Shown: positions 21,270-32,888, numbered from the stretch's first letter. The stretch: DNA of 64,000 nt from Chloranthus sessilifolius (GCA_021018995.1 CM037587.1:63693604-63757603); one strand, 5' to 3'. Notes: generated by a model not told the origin, from the letters alone. Translations and numbers: made by a program.

Positions 21270-22381
21270 TTATACCTGAAATTCCACTTGTGTTCGGTGA
21301 AGATCGGCATAGCTCTTTTGGCGACTTTGGGCCATCTTCAACCTTTCACGTATTACTCTTACTGTTTCAGTGGTACTATCTACCATTTCTGGTCCCAAGA
21401 CAAGCTTCTCGCCGATTTCTTCCCAGTTCAATGGAGATTTGCATCGACGTCCATATAAGGCTTCATAAGGTGCCATCCTAATGCTCGACTGATAGCTGTT
21501 ATTGTACGCGAACTCGATCAGAGGTAAGTGCTGATCCCATGAGCCATGAAAGTCTAACATACATGCTCGCAACATATCCTCTATGATCTGGTTCACTCTC
21601 TCACGCCCATCATGCGAGGATGAAGCCGAAATGAACTCCAATTTTGTACCCATGCCCTCTTGGAACCGCAAAATCAAGCGACATTATCTGGAGGATCTCT
21701 ATCACACACGATGTCGATGTATTCCATGTAATCGAACTATTTCTTTCAAATATAACTCGGCTAGTTTATTGTGTGATTGTAGTCCGTCGGTAGAAAGTGT
21801 GCGATTTAAGTCCAAGCGATCAACAATAACCCAAATTGCATTGTTCTTTCTCAGTGTACTCGGTAATCCTAGAATAAAGTCCATAGAAATGGCTTCCCAT
21901 TTCCACTCTGGTACTGGCAAGGGTTGTAACAAACCTGCTGGATTCCGATGATCTACTTTCACTTGCTGGCAGACCAAACACCGAGAAACATACTCTGCCA
22001 CATCCTTCTTTAATCCTCTCCACCTAAAACTTCGTTTGAGATCTTGGTACATCTTGGTGCTACCCGGATGTATAGCATACGATTTTGCGCTTCTTCCAAA
22101 ATTGTGTCCTTTAGATCTTTTGTATCCGATGCATGTCCGATCTCAAATAGCAAGGTGCCATCATCCTTAATAGAAAAATCAGGCCTTATCCCATTGATCA
22201 CATCTCTTCTAATCGTCATGAGTTCGTCATCGACCATTTGGAGTTTACGTATATTGTCAAACAAAGTGGGCCGTATCACAATGGTGGCCATCAAAGTACC
22301 TGAACCCTTAACATCAATCAACGTATCACATAGGTCTTCTTCCAATAATACCACCTTTACTCTGGTGATCAAATGTGCCAA
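21270..22381 (-). pseudogene. Chromovirus integrase (fossil)
   Basis: Parts on the minus strand: the zinc-binding region with 'RSFRWRGLKKDVAEYVSRCL' and 'VCQQVK', the catalytic-core opening 'WKWEAISMDFILGLPSTLRK', 'VDRL', and later 'LPLIEFAYNNSYQSSIRMAP' with 'YEALYGRRCKSPL'. These are the standard blocks of chromovirus integrase. The region is broken in several places. Confidence 0.92.
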
Positions 22382-22800
22382 TTGAAATTTGAAGACTTCT
22401 GCTCAAAGCATCGCCACCACATTGGCTTTTCGAGGTGATCTTGGATGGAACAATCGTAGTCTTTTAAGAACTCCATCCACTGTGACATCGCATGTTCAAG
22501 TCCTTTGTGTAAACAAGTACTTGGCTTTGTGGTGGTGTAGATGTCAAATGTCTCACCGTATAAGTAGTGCCTCCAAATTTTGAGCAAAGATCACATTTGC
22601 TAACTCCAAGTCATGAGTCGGGTAGTTCTTCTCATGTTCCTTGATTGTCTAGAGCCATATGCGATAACCTTCTTGTGCTGGTTGAGGACGCAACCTAACC
22701 CACTATGCGATGCGTCGCTGTAGATAGCAAAGCCTCCTCTGCCAGAAGGTATAGCTAGCACTGGTGCTGTAGTTAGGCGCGTCTTCAATTCCTGGAAACT
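22369..22800 (-). pseudogene. Chromovirus RNase H (fossil)
   Basis: 'LAIPSGRGGFAIYSDASHSG', then 'LGCVLNQHKKVIAYGSRQ', is the RNase H core with the YSDAS active-site region. Further blocks lie toward 22,400 ('LYGETFDIYT', 'WMEFLKDYDCSIQDH'). Confidence 0.88.
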
Positions 22801-22883
22801 CTTCTCGCATTGTTTCGTCCAATCAAACTTAGCACTTCTCTTTGTGAGCTAAGTGAGCGGACTCGATAGTTTAGAGAATCCTT

Positions 22884-23510
22884 CTACAAACCGCCTGTAG
22901 TACCCTGCCAAACCAAGAAAAGCTGGACCTCATCCTTTGTCTTAGGCTGTTCCCAATTCACAACCGCCTCGATCTTTGTGGGATCTACCGTTATACCCTT
23001 TGCGGAGACGATATGGCCTAAGAAACTCACTTGGTTCAACCAAAACTCGCACTTGCCGAGCTTCGCGTATAATTTGTGTTCTCTAAGGGTCCGTAAAACC
23101 ACATGTAGGTGTTCTTCGTGTTCCTCCTTTGTCTTGGAATAGACAAGAATGTCGTCTACGAAAACAACCACCGACTTGTCCAAGTGTGGTTTAAATATAC
23201 GATTCATCAGGTCCATAAATGATGCGGGTGCGTTCGTCAATCCAAATGGCATAACTAAGAACTCATAGTGCCCATATCCGGTTACGAGCCGCCTTCTCCA
23301 CATCTTGATCTTGACCCGTAATTGATGGTAACGATCTCAAGTCAATCTTAAAGAACCTCGCTCCTTGCAATTGATCGAATAGATCATCGATCCTAGGAAG
23401 CGGGTAACGATTCTTAATCGTCAACTTATTCAATCGATAATCAATGCATAAGCGCATTGAACCGTCTTTCTTCACGACAAACAACAATGGTGCTCCCCAA
23501 GGAGACACAC
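22884..23510 (-). pseudogene. Chromovirus reverse transcriptase (fossil)
   Basis: Blocks in order: '[20 protein letters not shown]', '[18 protein letters not shown]', '[20 protein letters not shown]', '[14 protein letters not shown]' (the YxDD-type catalytic region), and '[20 protein letters not shown]'. The sequence is typical of Tekay/Del elements. Confidence 0.94.
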
Positions 23511-23689
23511 TTGGCGAATAAACCCCTTGTCAAGCGGTTCTTGCGTTGTTCCTTCAACTCTTGCAATTACGTTGGAGCCATCCGATCTGAGCCTTAGATA
23601 TCGGTTACGTACTGAAGCTAAATTAATTGCAAACTCAACCTCTCTAACGGTGGTAATCCGGGCAATTCTTCCGAAATACATCGGGATAC

Positions 23690-24184
23690 TCACACGATGT
23701 GAATATCGGATACATTTGCTTCTTCCGTTGTTCTTGTAGAAAAGCCACATATCCGCATCCATTCTTCATCATCTTTTCCATGAATCATCGCGGATATCAA
23801 CGGGGCCACCTTAGATTTTTCCCCAAGGAATCTAAATGATCGTCGCTTAGGTGGACGAAAAACCACTATCTTCCGAAGGCAATCCACACTTGCGCGGTAC
23901 GCGGATAGCCAGTCCATTCCCATAATGACGTCAAATCCCTTCATATCTAACAGAATCAAATCTGCCTGTGTCTCGTGTTCTTCCACTGCCACTATCACTG
24001 ACTTGCACACGGTGAGTGCGTTCACAGTATCACCCGTGGGAACTGACACCGCCAAAATAAAGTCTAATTGTTCTGGAGTGGCACCCAATTTCTTAGTAAA
24101 TTGAGGTCGTATAAAGGAGTGCGTAGAGCCTGGATCTATCAAGGCTCGTGCACTGTGAAAGCAAATGTCGCAACTCCTACACAA
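23690..24184 (-). pseudogene. Chromovirus protease (fossil)
   Basis: 'ARALIDPGSTHSFIRPQFTK' with the 'DVIMGMDWLSAYRASVDC' block downstream matches the retropepsin-like RVP_2 type of chromoviruses. Confidence 0.9.
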
Positions 24185-24334
24185 ATTCAGTTCACCTATA
24201 CGCCAAGTCCAGTGTTACTTCAACGTTTAAAATATGCATGCATACACATATTATTTACATCATAGTTATTCAACAATTTCTATATTTTTCAAAATTCTTA
24301 ATTCATTATATCAATAAACCACATTTATTGAATT

Positions 24335-25615
24335 TCAATCCATACCTTGGATGACATCATTCGATGTCAGAGCATCGGTCGCGGTGACGGCATAAGCTCG
24401 ACCGTGGACTATTGGTCGAGATGATCTCTGTGTTGATACCGATCCTGCCCGCTCCTTACTCTCCTCAGGGCAACTCCTAACCAAGTGGCCCATCTTGCCA
24501 CACCTGAAGCATGCCCCGGTATCTCTCCTACAATCCTCCGTCTTGTGTGGTTTCCCACACTTTGCACAAATCACAGCCGGAGTAAAGGATGAGATCCTTG
24601 AAGGTCCCTGTGTCACTGAGGCCCCGCTACCAGAAGATCCAGCTGGTCTGAATGATCTAGAAGGCGTAGGTGCTGCCGCCCTCTGGTAGGAACTAGGACC
24701 CGAAGATATTGCCGGTCGAGAGTGTGTAGGGTATCTCGGAGGTCTAGCAAACCTAGCCCTCTTGTTTTGTTCTGTGTCCTGAGATTGCCCTTGAAACGGT
24801 CTCTCTCTCGCCTGCTTGTCTCTCCAAGAAAACTGCTTTTGGTTCTCCTCTTCAGCTATGAGAGCCTTGGCCATGACTCCCTCATACGTCTCCATTTCCC
24901 ACATGGCGACGTCCTTACACTTTGCACATCTAAGGCCAAGTTGAAACTTTCAGCCCTCATCAACTCTGTGGCTACATCTTTGAGGAGCAAACCTAGCCAA
25001 CTGTCAAATTCTGCTCCATAGTCTCTCACCACATGGCGCCTTGTCTCAATTCTATAAACTTCACTTCCCTGATGCCTCACAATTTTGGAAGTATTTGTGG
25101 TAAAACACCTCCGTGAACTCCTCCTGTGTCCAAGGAGTGTGAGGGAGAATTCTTTGTCGATTTTGTGACACCGACTTCCACCATGGTCCGGCGTCACCAT
25201 CAAGTTTGAAAGTGGCCCAACGACTTTCTCCTCATCACTACATTGTAGTACCTCAAGAGCTTTTCCATCTCTTCAATCCATCCTTCCGCCTCTATGGGAT
25301 CCGCTTTGACCCGAGAAGTTAGGAGGTCTCATTCTCCTAAACTCCGCAAACCCACTAGGTCGATGGTGGTCTAGTCACTGCTGAGCCAACGCATGCTTGT
25401 TGAGCAACGTTGGTAGCTAATGCTTCCAACACCTGCTCCATCCTCTCCTCATTTCTTCTTCTTCCTCCTCTTGGTCCCATCGGAACCACATTTGGCTGTG
25501 AGAGAAACTCTAAACCCCTCGACGTGACCTCTGGCACATCCCTCAGGGGAATCTCTCTCTGTCCTGCTCTACCTCCACTACGCCCTCTCGAACTTAGGGC
25601 CCATCTTGGTGTCAT
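24335..25615 (-). pseudogene. Chromovirus gag (fossil)
   Basis: The N-terminal piece starts MTPRWALSSRGRSGG (about 25,615). The C-terminal part has a CCHC zinc knuckle 'CFRCGKMGHLVRSCP' at about 24,470-24,515, preceded by a second Cys pair 'CAKCGKPHKTEDC'. A basic linker rich in Arg/Pro/Ser precedes it. This order and spacing are typical of Tekay Gag. Confidence 0.88.
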
Positions 25616-25694
25616 TGTAAAAACAACAACATTGATCAGTACATAGATTGTGAAAACAACCCGTTATGAACCCACCGTTCAACCTAAAGTCATA

Positions 25695-25707
25695 GGCTTT
25701 GATACCA
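25695..25707 (-). other. Primer-binding site (tRNA-iMet)
   Basis: On the minus strand TGGTATCAAAGCC, two bases inside the 5' LTR. It differs slightly from the usual TGGTATCAGAGC complement of plant initiator methionine tRNA. Confidence 0.9.
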
Positions 25708-25709
25708 AC

Positions 25710-28182
25710 TGTAACAGCCCGAATTTCCGTCTCCAGAAATCCGTGCCGTTAGGATCATACTCTGGATGATCCCGGATCGATCACACGTGTCCGCGCATAT
25801 AGCGGAAGCTAGGTGGACACATCCGGCAAATGTAGTCCGAGTCAAACAATTTCTACACTAAACACACATCAATAATAGTAAATGGAAAGAAAACACACAC
25901 ATTCCCAAAAGGAACCAAGAAGAACCATCGGTGATGGACGACATCACCCAAACAATGGTTCCGATAGTGGTTCAAATGGAATGTGGACTAACATAAAATA
26001 AGTAAATGCGTAACTATATCGTTTATACAAAGGTGCCACACAAAGAATCCAAAAGATCAAAAATACAAAATGTCGGGCATCAATACCGTTACGGATAAAA
26101 CTCGTCTCACCGACGCCTGTACATCTCCTTCCGCCTTTCGCCTCGGATCCGGTGATAATCCGGTCACTCTTGCAATCGCACAGAACCTAAAAAGATTTCA
26201 GAAGCGGTGAGCTACATCCTAGCTCAAGAGAAGAATTTCAATTAATTTACATCTAAATTATTAAACATGATTGCGTAACATATCTTTGATCGATAAGTGA
26301 AACAAAGTCGAACCGATATAGATTGATGCTCAAACATGCAGAAATCGAATGCATAAGCGGCAAAAGTAAATGAGAACTTGAATTAGCAAGATGCTTATGC
26401 TTATTAGATTTAAATGACTTAAATCATACATATCTCTAACTTAAGTAACTCCTGTATATATATCACGTGGTAGCCGATTTGCCGATAGGAAACCCCAACC
26501 AATCGTCGCTCAATGAACAATTTTCGTGAATGCAAAATGCCCCACACATGGAGTGCATATTTTGAGGATTTTCAACAAGCGCACATTGTGCAAGAACGGA
26601 TATACCGGCCGAGCTGGGGATCGTCTAATATTAAACCTCAAATCAAATACATACTTATTACCTCATGAAACATTATCGATTATATGCAAAACGAAGCAGA
26701 TATGTAAATGTCGATATCGAATCAGAGTTTAATGCATATGCAGGCATGCTTTCGAAAATCAGAGATAGAATACAATGTTAAGATATCATGCAATTAAATT
26801 TAGATACACTTTAAGTTGAATTTTCCCCTACCTCAGGTCAGTTTATCTTCTAAGCAAAACCAAAGCTTTTTCGACGTGTCAGGTTTATCCTGTACCATAT
26901 GCAAGACATTAAGTGTTAGGAATGTCGGAGAACTACCCGGCACAATATCCGGGGTGTCTACTTCATGAAGTCAAGACAGACAAAAACAGGGGTGAGTGAT
27001 CGATCACCACCCACTGTAGATCGATCACCACCCATAGTAGATCGATCACCACCTTGGTGATCGATCACCCAACTCATTGTAGATCGATCACCACTTTGGT
27101 GATCGATCACCAGACTCATTGTAGATCGATCACCACCTTGGTGATCGATCACCACAGCAAGTTTCAAAACTCCTCTCTCTGTCCACATAAATTTTTATAC
27201 AGATTGATCGATCACCAACCCTTGGTGATCGATCACCAACTCATTGTAGATCGATCACCACCTTGGTGATCGATCTCCAACTCCCTTGTAGATCGATCAC
27301 CACCTTGGTGATCGATCTCCACCTCGGGCCTCAACTTCTCAACTCGGGTCTCGTTCCCCATAAGTTTATCTGATTGATCGATCACCGGCCCTTGGTGATC
27401 GATCATCTCGATGATCGATCACCACCTTGGTGATCAAAGCTGTCATTAATGGAGTTCACCTTCCTTCCCTTTTTTGCTCTCTTTCCATTAATGGTTGTGC
27501 AATCACCATTAATACATCATAAACACACCCTTTAAACTACTCATTTAACCCTATTTAACCTACACAACTCACCTTGTTCGTGGGTTTCTTGGGGTTCCGG
27601 CAATGACGAAAGAGGGTTTCAAACCTAGATCTCGGAGCTCTTCCTCGATCCGGCGTGAAGCTCTTCAGCTTTGGTTCGTCGGATCAAGGTCTCTCACACC
27701 AATCTTAAACCCCAGGTAACTCAATCACTTAGGTCTAGCTCCTCTAGCTTAGAATCCCTCATCTTCTCTCTTGCTAACCCTTTTCTTTTCTCACAAGGGA
27801 TCTCTTTCACACTTTCTTAGCACAATCTCCAACCTATGGAGCACGTAGGGCAAGGGGATGAAGGAGAAGAAGAGTGGAAGTCTCTCCTCTCTTGTCTCCC
27901 TTTCCTTCCTCTATAAGCTACCTCTCAATTCAGAATCCCTGTTTTGCCCTTGGTATCTGTTCCGGTGTGAAGCATGAACACAGTTGCTTCTGCGCAGCGT
28001 GTTCCACCTACCCTCTACACATCTAGGATCTATACGAAATTTTACACGTGATTTCATCTCATCACAGTGCCACGTTATTTAAATTAATATAACTCGAAAG
28101 TTTTTGAATCAACCTCGATTTCCGTACTGGGCACGTAGATCGAAGCAGTCAGGCTCGTGTTCTAATTTTCGGGGTCGTTACA
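25710..28182 (-). repeat. Chromovirus 5' LTR (2,473 bp)
   Basis: Pairs with 15,995-18,526. Stretches such as 26,760-27,260 are almost identical to 17,100-17,600, while other stretches (about 25,820-26,750 and 27,340-27,440) show clusters of small differences. It holds seventeen 'gatcgatc' cores at 26,990-27,435. Confidence 0.95.
26990..27435. repeat. GGTGATCGATCACC array in the 5' LTR
   Basis: Same array as 17,330-17,780. One internal unit is duplicated and another lost, but the total number of cores is about the same. Confidence 0.95.
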
Positions 28183-28187
28183 ATTTG

Positions 28188-28212
28188 ACAGGGTCGATAA
28201 GGTAAATTTCTC
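28188..28212 (-). repeat. Right terminal inverted repeat of the MULE, outer 25 bp
   Basis: 'acagggtcgataaggtaaat' and the following 'ttctc' complete the right end. The 9-bp target duplicate TTTTATTTT follows at once. Confidence 0.85.
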
Positions 28213-28221
28213 TTTTATTTT

Positions 28222-29474
28222 TGTCCATGAAATGTAATTGGAGATATTTTAAGTTTTTAACCATCACGTAAATGTTTAAAAAGTATGAGGAAGAAACAAA
28301 ACACAAAAAGCTGAACCGATACCCAAATCATCGGAAAAGTTGCCGTCCGTAAGGATTCATTGCTACTTTGATACCCCGACCATCCGATCATATTACGATT
28401 TTATTATCCTGGCTATCTCAGAAAGCCAAATTTACATTATTATCCTCCAATATCGACCCGTAGATATTGGAGCACTGTCTCCTGAGTCCTGACGTCGCTC
28501 TCCATGATAGAGTAAATTCCAATCTAGCGTGCGTTATAAATAGCTCAAATTTCATGCGGACATCCTATTACCACAAGGTTTGCTTACAATTCCAGACCCA
28601 AAAAACCAGTTTTCATGAAAAATGTGCCTGACATGAAATCACACCAAGGTTTAAAAACTCGGTCTGAGTCAACTCAGTTTAAGCGGAGGGGAGGTCAAAT
28701 AGAACGACTGTCAACTCGTTGGGTCGACCCAATATCCAACCTACCCCGCCTCTAGTTTTTAAGAGGCCGGGCCCATAAAACCTTACAAGTCGGGTCGGGT
28801 CGGATAGAGCTTGACGCATCCAACAGGAGCTTTAGGTTGGGCTGAGTCCACTAAAATGTCGGGTTGGGTCAGGCAAAAATCGGGTTGTCAAATCATCCCG
28901 ACCGATTGGATATAAAATGAAAGAAAATATTGTGCTTTTAATTGGGTCAGGTCCAATTTTCAGGTAAGGTCAGGCATATACCTTTAACCCATCACATCAA
29001 GCCCTGTCGGCTGCACCATCAAATTGGATTGTCGCAGGTTTAAACCCAGGTTACATAAGTAATAAAATAAAAAATAAAAAAAATTGGCCAACCCAACCCG
29101 TTGACAGCCCTAAGGTCAAATCTTACAAAGTCACATTGGTTTGGTCACTCGCGGTAGGTTTCATCGACTTCAAATGGCGTTTCCACCACCTAACCAACAA
29201 ATTATTGAGTGTTGTTTTATGCGAAGAAGTTGGCCCTCCTTGCACATTGTTTAAAAGAACAACATTATATTTTGAGGACCTATGTCATGTGAAAACATCA
29301 TCTAAGTATTCTGATATAACGACTACGATCTGTGGTGTAAAAAATTTGAATGAAACAAGATTCTTATCATATGATTCAACATAGTTGCAACTCTTGAATC
29401 AGATGGCGACTTTTAACTATATTGAATCATAAATAATGATTCATGTGGGAATCTTTGCACCTAATATCTTTAGG
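28222..29474 (+). other. Intergenic DNA with a GGGTCGGGTT-type repeat
   Basis: No gene is seen. From 28,640 to 29,110 the text is dominated by 'gggtcgggtcgg', 'gggttgggtcaggc' and their inverse ('aacccaacccg'), a composition repeated at 47,465-47,640. Such blocks in plants are often parts of non-autonomous DNA elements, but ends and target duplications were not found. A short 'aaaaataaaaaaaattgg' run lies near 29,070. Confidence 0.5.
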
Positions 29475-29689
29475 TAGCATTTGGGAACGTGGGTTTGGAT
29501 TTAAGGATTTCAAGTTCATGTATTTCAAATTTAGAATTTGAAATATTTGGATTTGCAAATCTCTTGTTTGATGTTTAAGCATTCTCTTAAGATTTAGTCT
29601 AATAATTTATAGATATTTCATTTGACTATTTTTTTTATAAAAAAAATTTATATTTCATTGGTTACCTTCATATATTATATGTAAGTAGG

Positions 29690-30335
29690 GATGTAAGTTC
29701 AGTGTATCGAATCGAATCTCATTTTTTTGGTTTCCAATTCGATACACCACAAATTGAAACCGAACTGAAATATATCGGTTTTGGTACACCAAATTCCTCC
29801 AACATATAAATCGTTCCTGAACCGAAACTGAGTTTTTCGGTGTTCGATTCGGTTCAGTTTGCTTCGATTTTGGTTTAAGGGAAAAAAAAATCGAAATTGG
29901 ATGCAACTAGCAATTTATTTTTTATTTTTTATTTCTTAACCCAAACCAAACTCAACACCGAAAAATTCGGTTTCGGTATACTGAATTCCTCCAACATATA
30001 AACCGTTCCTGAACTGAAACCAAATTCCTCCAACGCATAAACCCTTGCAAACTGAAATCGAAATTTTCGATGTTCGGTTCGGTTTGCTTCAATTTGGGTT
30101 CAAAAAAAAAAAATCGAAAATAAGTGCAACCAATAATTTATTTTAATTTTTTTTTCGAACCCAAATCGAAGCAAACCGAACTGAATCGAGCCGAACACCG
30201 AAAAATTCGGTTTCGGTATACCGAATTCCTCCAACAAATAAACCGTTCCCAAATCGAAACCGAATTTTTCGGTGTTCTATTCGGTTTGCTTCAATTTGGG
30301 TTCAGAAAAAAATAAAATAAAATAAAATAAAAATA
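29690..30335. repeat. Tandem array of inverted CCGAACCGAA units
   Basis: A unit of about 170-240 bp occurs about three times. Each has 'ccgaattcctccaaca', 'taaaccgttcc', 'aaaattcggttt' and 'gttcggttcggtttgcttc', followed by an A-run. The unit's halves are partly complementary ('aacccaaatcgaagcaaacc' against 'ggtttgcttcaatttgggtt'), so the array can fold back on itself. Confidence 0.75.
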
Positions 30336-30384
30336 ATTCAAAATGGGTGCAACCAACAATTTCTTGGTTGTACCTAGGATGCAC

Positions 30385-30392
30385 TATATAAA
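30385..30392 (+). promoter_or_regulatory. TATA-like box before a hairpin
   Basis: TATATAAA, twenty bases upstream of the hairpin at 30,412. No gene follows, so use as a promoter is unproven. Confidence 0.25.
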
Positions 30393-30411
30393 GCTGAGAT
30401 GCAGTAGCCAA

Positions 30412-30453
30412 AAACTAGCCGTTGCAGCCCATGACAACTGCAACGGCTAGTTT
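30412..30453. repeat. Perfect 16-bp hairpin
   Basis: 'aaactagccgttgcag' (30,412-30,427), a 10-base loop, then its exact inverse 'ctgcaacggctagttt' (30,438-30,453). The stem is too short for a typical plant microRNA precursor. Confidence 0.9.
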
Positions 30454-30868
30454 ACTTAAGTTTGGCTTGGGTCAGTTCGGGTTGGGTCTGGTTCGGTCTA
30501 GTACCAGTTCAATTTGGTCCATTTACCACCGCTTTAGTCCGATTCGAGTGGGTCAGGTGGGTTGAGTATCTGGTTGAACCGAACTTATAATGGCACTGAG
30601 TAACAACTTTTTATTCACTAAACATAGTCAATTATATGTTGGTATAAGAATTAAATTTTCATCCTTAAAAACAAAAAAAATGATTTGGATTTTCTAATAA
30701 CGCCTACGAGGTGTTATTTACAAATCCACTTTTTAACAATATAATTAAGACATGAATTTCTAAGTTCTGGATTTATCAAATCCGAATCCAAACACTAAAT
30801 GGTGGAGCCAAACTAAATTGTGACTTGATTTAGCAGATCCAAATTCAAATCCTGTTCCCAAAAGCAGC

Positions 30869-32603
30869 ATTTGATATTTTTTTCTCCTCTCACGTCAAAA
30901 ACGAAACTAGTGTGTTACGTAGACAGTAGAAGTCTGTGTGTGGTTAAATGATATTATTTTGTTTAATTAAAACAGCCATAAAATTACGAAAATATTTGCG
31001 GAAAAGTTGCTATAAGCATAATTTTTTTATAAGCGATAATTGTTTTGGATCTATATTAGCAGCACTAAAGTTAAATTTATTATTTTTTATTATCATTATT
31101 ACTATTTCATTAATTGATATGGAATAATAAAAGTTAGTGGGTCACTGATGAGTGTAGACGGAAAGAAAAAGTGGTGTGTGCATAGCATCTCTCACAACAA
31201 ATATAATTTGATAGGTTAGCTTTAAACTCATCCACCCAATCTTGTTGGGTACCTACGGCTAAAACCTATCGATTGCTTTAAATTAGACAATGGAGATCAT
31301 TTTTTTCTCCAATCTTTGATACAAGGGATTTTGAGATTACTGACCACCTATCTGACGACGAGTTTTCGATTTCACATGGTACAATACTATAGATCCAAAA
31401 AAAGTAGCCATGCACCACCTTTGTCCATGTTCCCGAAGGCACCCTTTGGGAGAATTCACGGCATGTCAAGCCCGGATAAGGTTCTTTGCTTTGCATCGAA
31501 TTAAACCACTTACTTTTGGCACACATCAAGCTGAAAAGTACTTTTAGGGCTACGCTTTTAAGATATGTGCCATGTGGAATCTAAATTTAACCGTCTGACA
31601 GGTGCTTCATGATCTCAAGATCTCTTGTGTGGAAGATTAGAGCGAAAAATCATCTCCATCATATGATTTAAGGAATTTTTGTAAGATGCTCCTTAAATAA
31701 GATGATCGCAATCATTTGTCATGTCAATTTTGGACACAATCGATCTTTAGACCATGAGAGTGCCATAAGATGGTCAAGTTTCTTATTCCTCTGACATATA
31801 TCCCAAAATATGGCTCTATAATTAGATGACACATGTCACACTCAAATATGATTTTAGGGTCATGTTTTGAGATCTATGTCATTTGTAATAAAAAATTTGA
31901 TCTTCCCCACACTCTAAGATCCGTTGTTGAAAATCAATCTCAATCTACTGATTTATGATGGTCAACGGAGTTTTATCTAGGTGCCTCCAATTATCTGACA
32001 GGCGCGAATAGAGGTACCTATTACCATTACCTTAGAGATCTTCAATAATAATAGTTAAATTTAAATAGTTAAAATCTCATTTTGAGCCCACTCACTATTT
32101 TAATTATTATCTTTGAAAAAAAGTTTACAGCAAGAATAGTAATTGTAGTTGCTTTCTTATTTGAAATAATATTTTTTTTGTTTTTATTTTAATATATTTT
32201 TAAAATTTATGGCAAGTGAAAAGAGAGAGAATGAGAGAGAGTAATTTAATAATTGCTGGAGTGACAGAGTAGGAGCCGTACAGAATACGAGGCAGAAGTG
32301 GGTCCACGCGCGCAACATGCTCTGACACAGTCACAGGTTATGTGCGATCCATGTGCTCACTTTCCATTTTTTTCTCTTCGGAGCTTACATCTAGACCCAC
32401 CCTCCTCACTGGTCCATAATTCCGACTTAATTTTCCTTCCAAAAGGGATGATATAGGACAAACGACCCGTTCCCAATCTAGGCTTGAACGGGTCACTGAT
32501 TGGATCGCAATGTAATGATTTGGTAGGGCGAACATTACATCAAAATGAACATATTTTTTCACCTAAATCTTAGAACCGCCTGATCATTACATTAGTTCAA
32601 TCT
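30869..32603 (+). other. Intergenic DNA left of the Athila U3 fragment
   Basis: AT-rich, without a convincing gene. A short segment at about 32,525-32,600 ('aacatattttttcacctaaa' and flanks) recurs inverted at about 53,885-53,945, so part of it is dispersed repeat. The right border at 32,603 ends 'gttca', the same five bases that end the LTR piece at 2,588. Confidence 0.5.
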
Positions 32604-32888
32604 TCATCTACTGTAGCTGCTCTTGCTCCCAAGTGTACCCAGTTGGACACATGTCATTCCATGGACTTCTGAAGCTCGGTGAACTGTTTGATGGCTGGCC
32701 TTTTGAGCTACATGAGCACATGTTGAGACAGCAGGTCCCTTCTTTAGTATTTTTAGATAAATGTCTACACTATGACTGCACTTTATTGCTTAACTTGAAA
32801 ACATACTCAAGGCACATTATTAGTCACCTCAAAGATCCATCAAAGGTCAGGTTAGGAGGTGAAAATTTATATTTTTCACTGATTAACC
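32604..32888 (-). repeat. Outer U3 fragment of the Athila 3' LTR
   Basis: Aligns with 47,193-47,455 plus the bases left of the hAT-like insert. It stops at 32,603/32,604, at the LTR position where the piece at 1,275-2,588 also stops. Confidence 0.88.

Larger units (their letters stand above)
15995..28182 (-). mobile_element. Tekay-like chromovirus with two LTRs (fossil)
   Basis: Ty3/gypsy chromovirus on the minus strand, inserted in the MULE. The 5-bp target duplication ATTTG flanks it (15,990-15,994 and 28,183-28,187). LTRs begin and end TGTAAC...GTTACA. The primer-binding site matches tRNA-iMet. Parts on the minus strand: gag, protease, reverse transcriptase, RNase H, integrase, chromodomain, then an unusual extra coding region before the 3' LTR. 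The coding part is broken in about ten or more places. The LTRs are identical over several hundred bases but differ in clusters elsewhere, so it is probably fairly recent; no divergence was computed. Confidence 0.95.
12015..28212 (-). mobile_element. MULE (Mutator-like DNA transposon), split by a chromovirus
   Basis: Both ends are flanked by the same 9 bp, TTTTATTTT (12,006-12,014 and 28,213-28,221), the target duplication length expected of Mutator-like elements. The ends are inverted repeats: 'cgaccctgtca' then 'cagagaccctatatttt' then 'cctttacccaaaccgac' on the left (12,031-12,096), and the same words inverted on the right, interrupted by the chromovirus at 15,995. Without that insertion and its 5-bp duplicate, the element is about 4,005 bp. 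Inside is a minus-strand DUF1985-type gene and three arrays of AGTCGATATCGACT-like words. No MURA transposase region was recognised, so it was probably mobilised by another copy. Confidence 0.88.
29478..30868. mobile_element. Possible non-autonomous DNA element with inverted ends
   Basis: The left end 'gtagcatttgggaacgtggg' and the inverse of the right end 'gctgcttttgggaacaggat' resemble each other, each followed by AT-rich text with 'ggatttg'-like words. The interior holds an inverted-repeat array (29,690-30,335), a hairpin and a TATA box. No clean target duplication was found. Similar ends also occur near 47,880, so a family is plausible. Confidence 0.35.

Noticed and set aside
30412-30453. 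MicroRNA gene
   Set aside because: The perfect stem is only 16 bp and the wider fold is not clearly extended; there is no sign of a mature sequence.
32338-32562. Small minus-strand gene of 74 codons
   Set aside because: Part of it is a dispersed repeat also present near 53,890-53,945, and no family is recognised.
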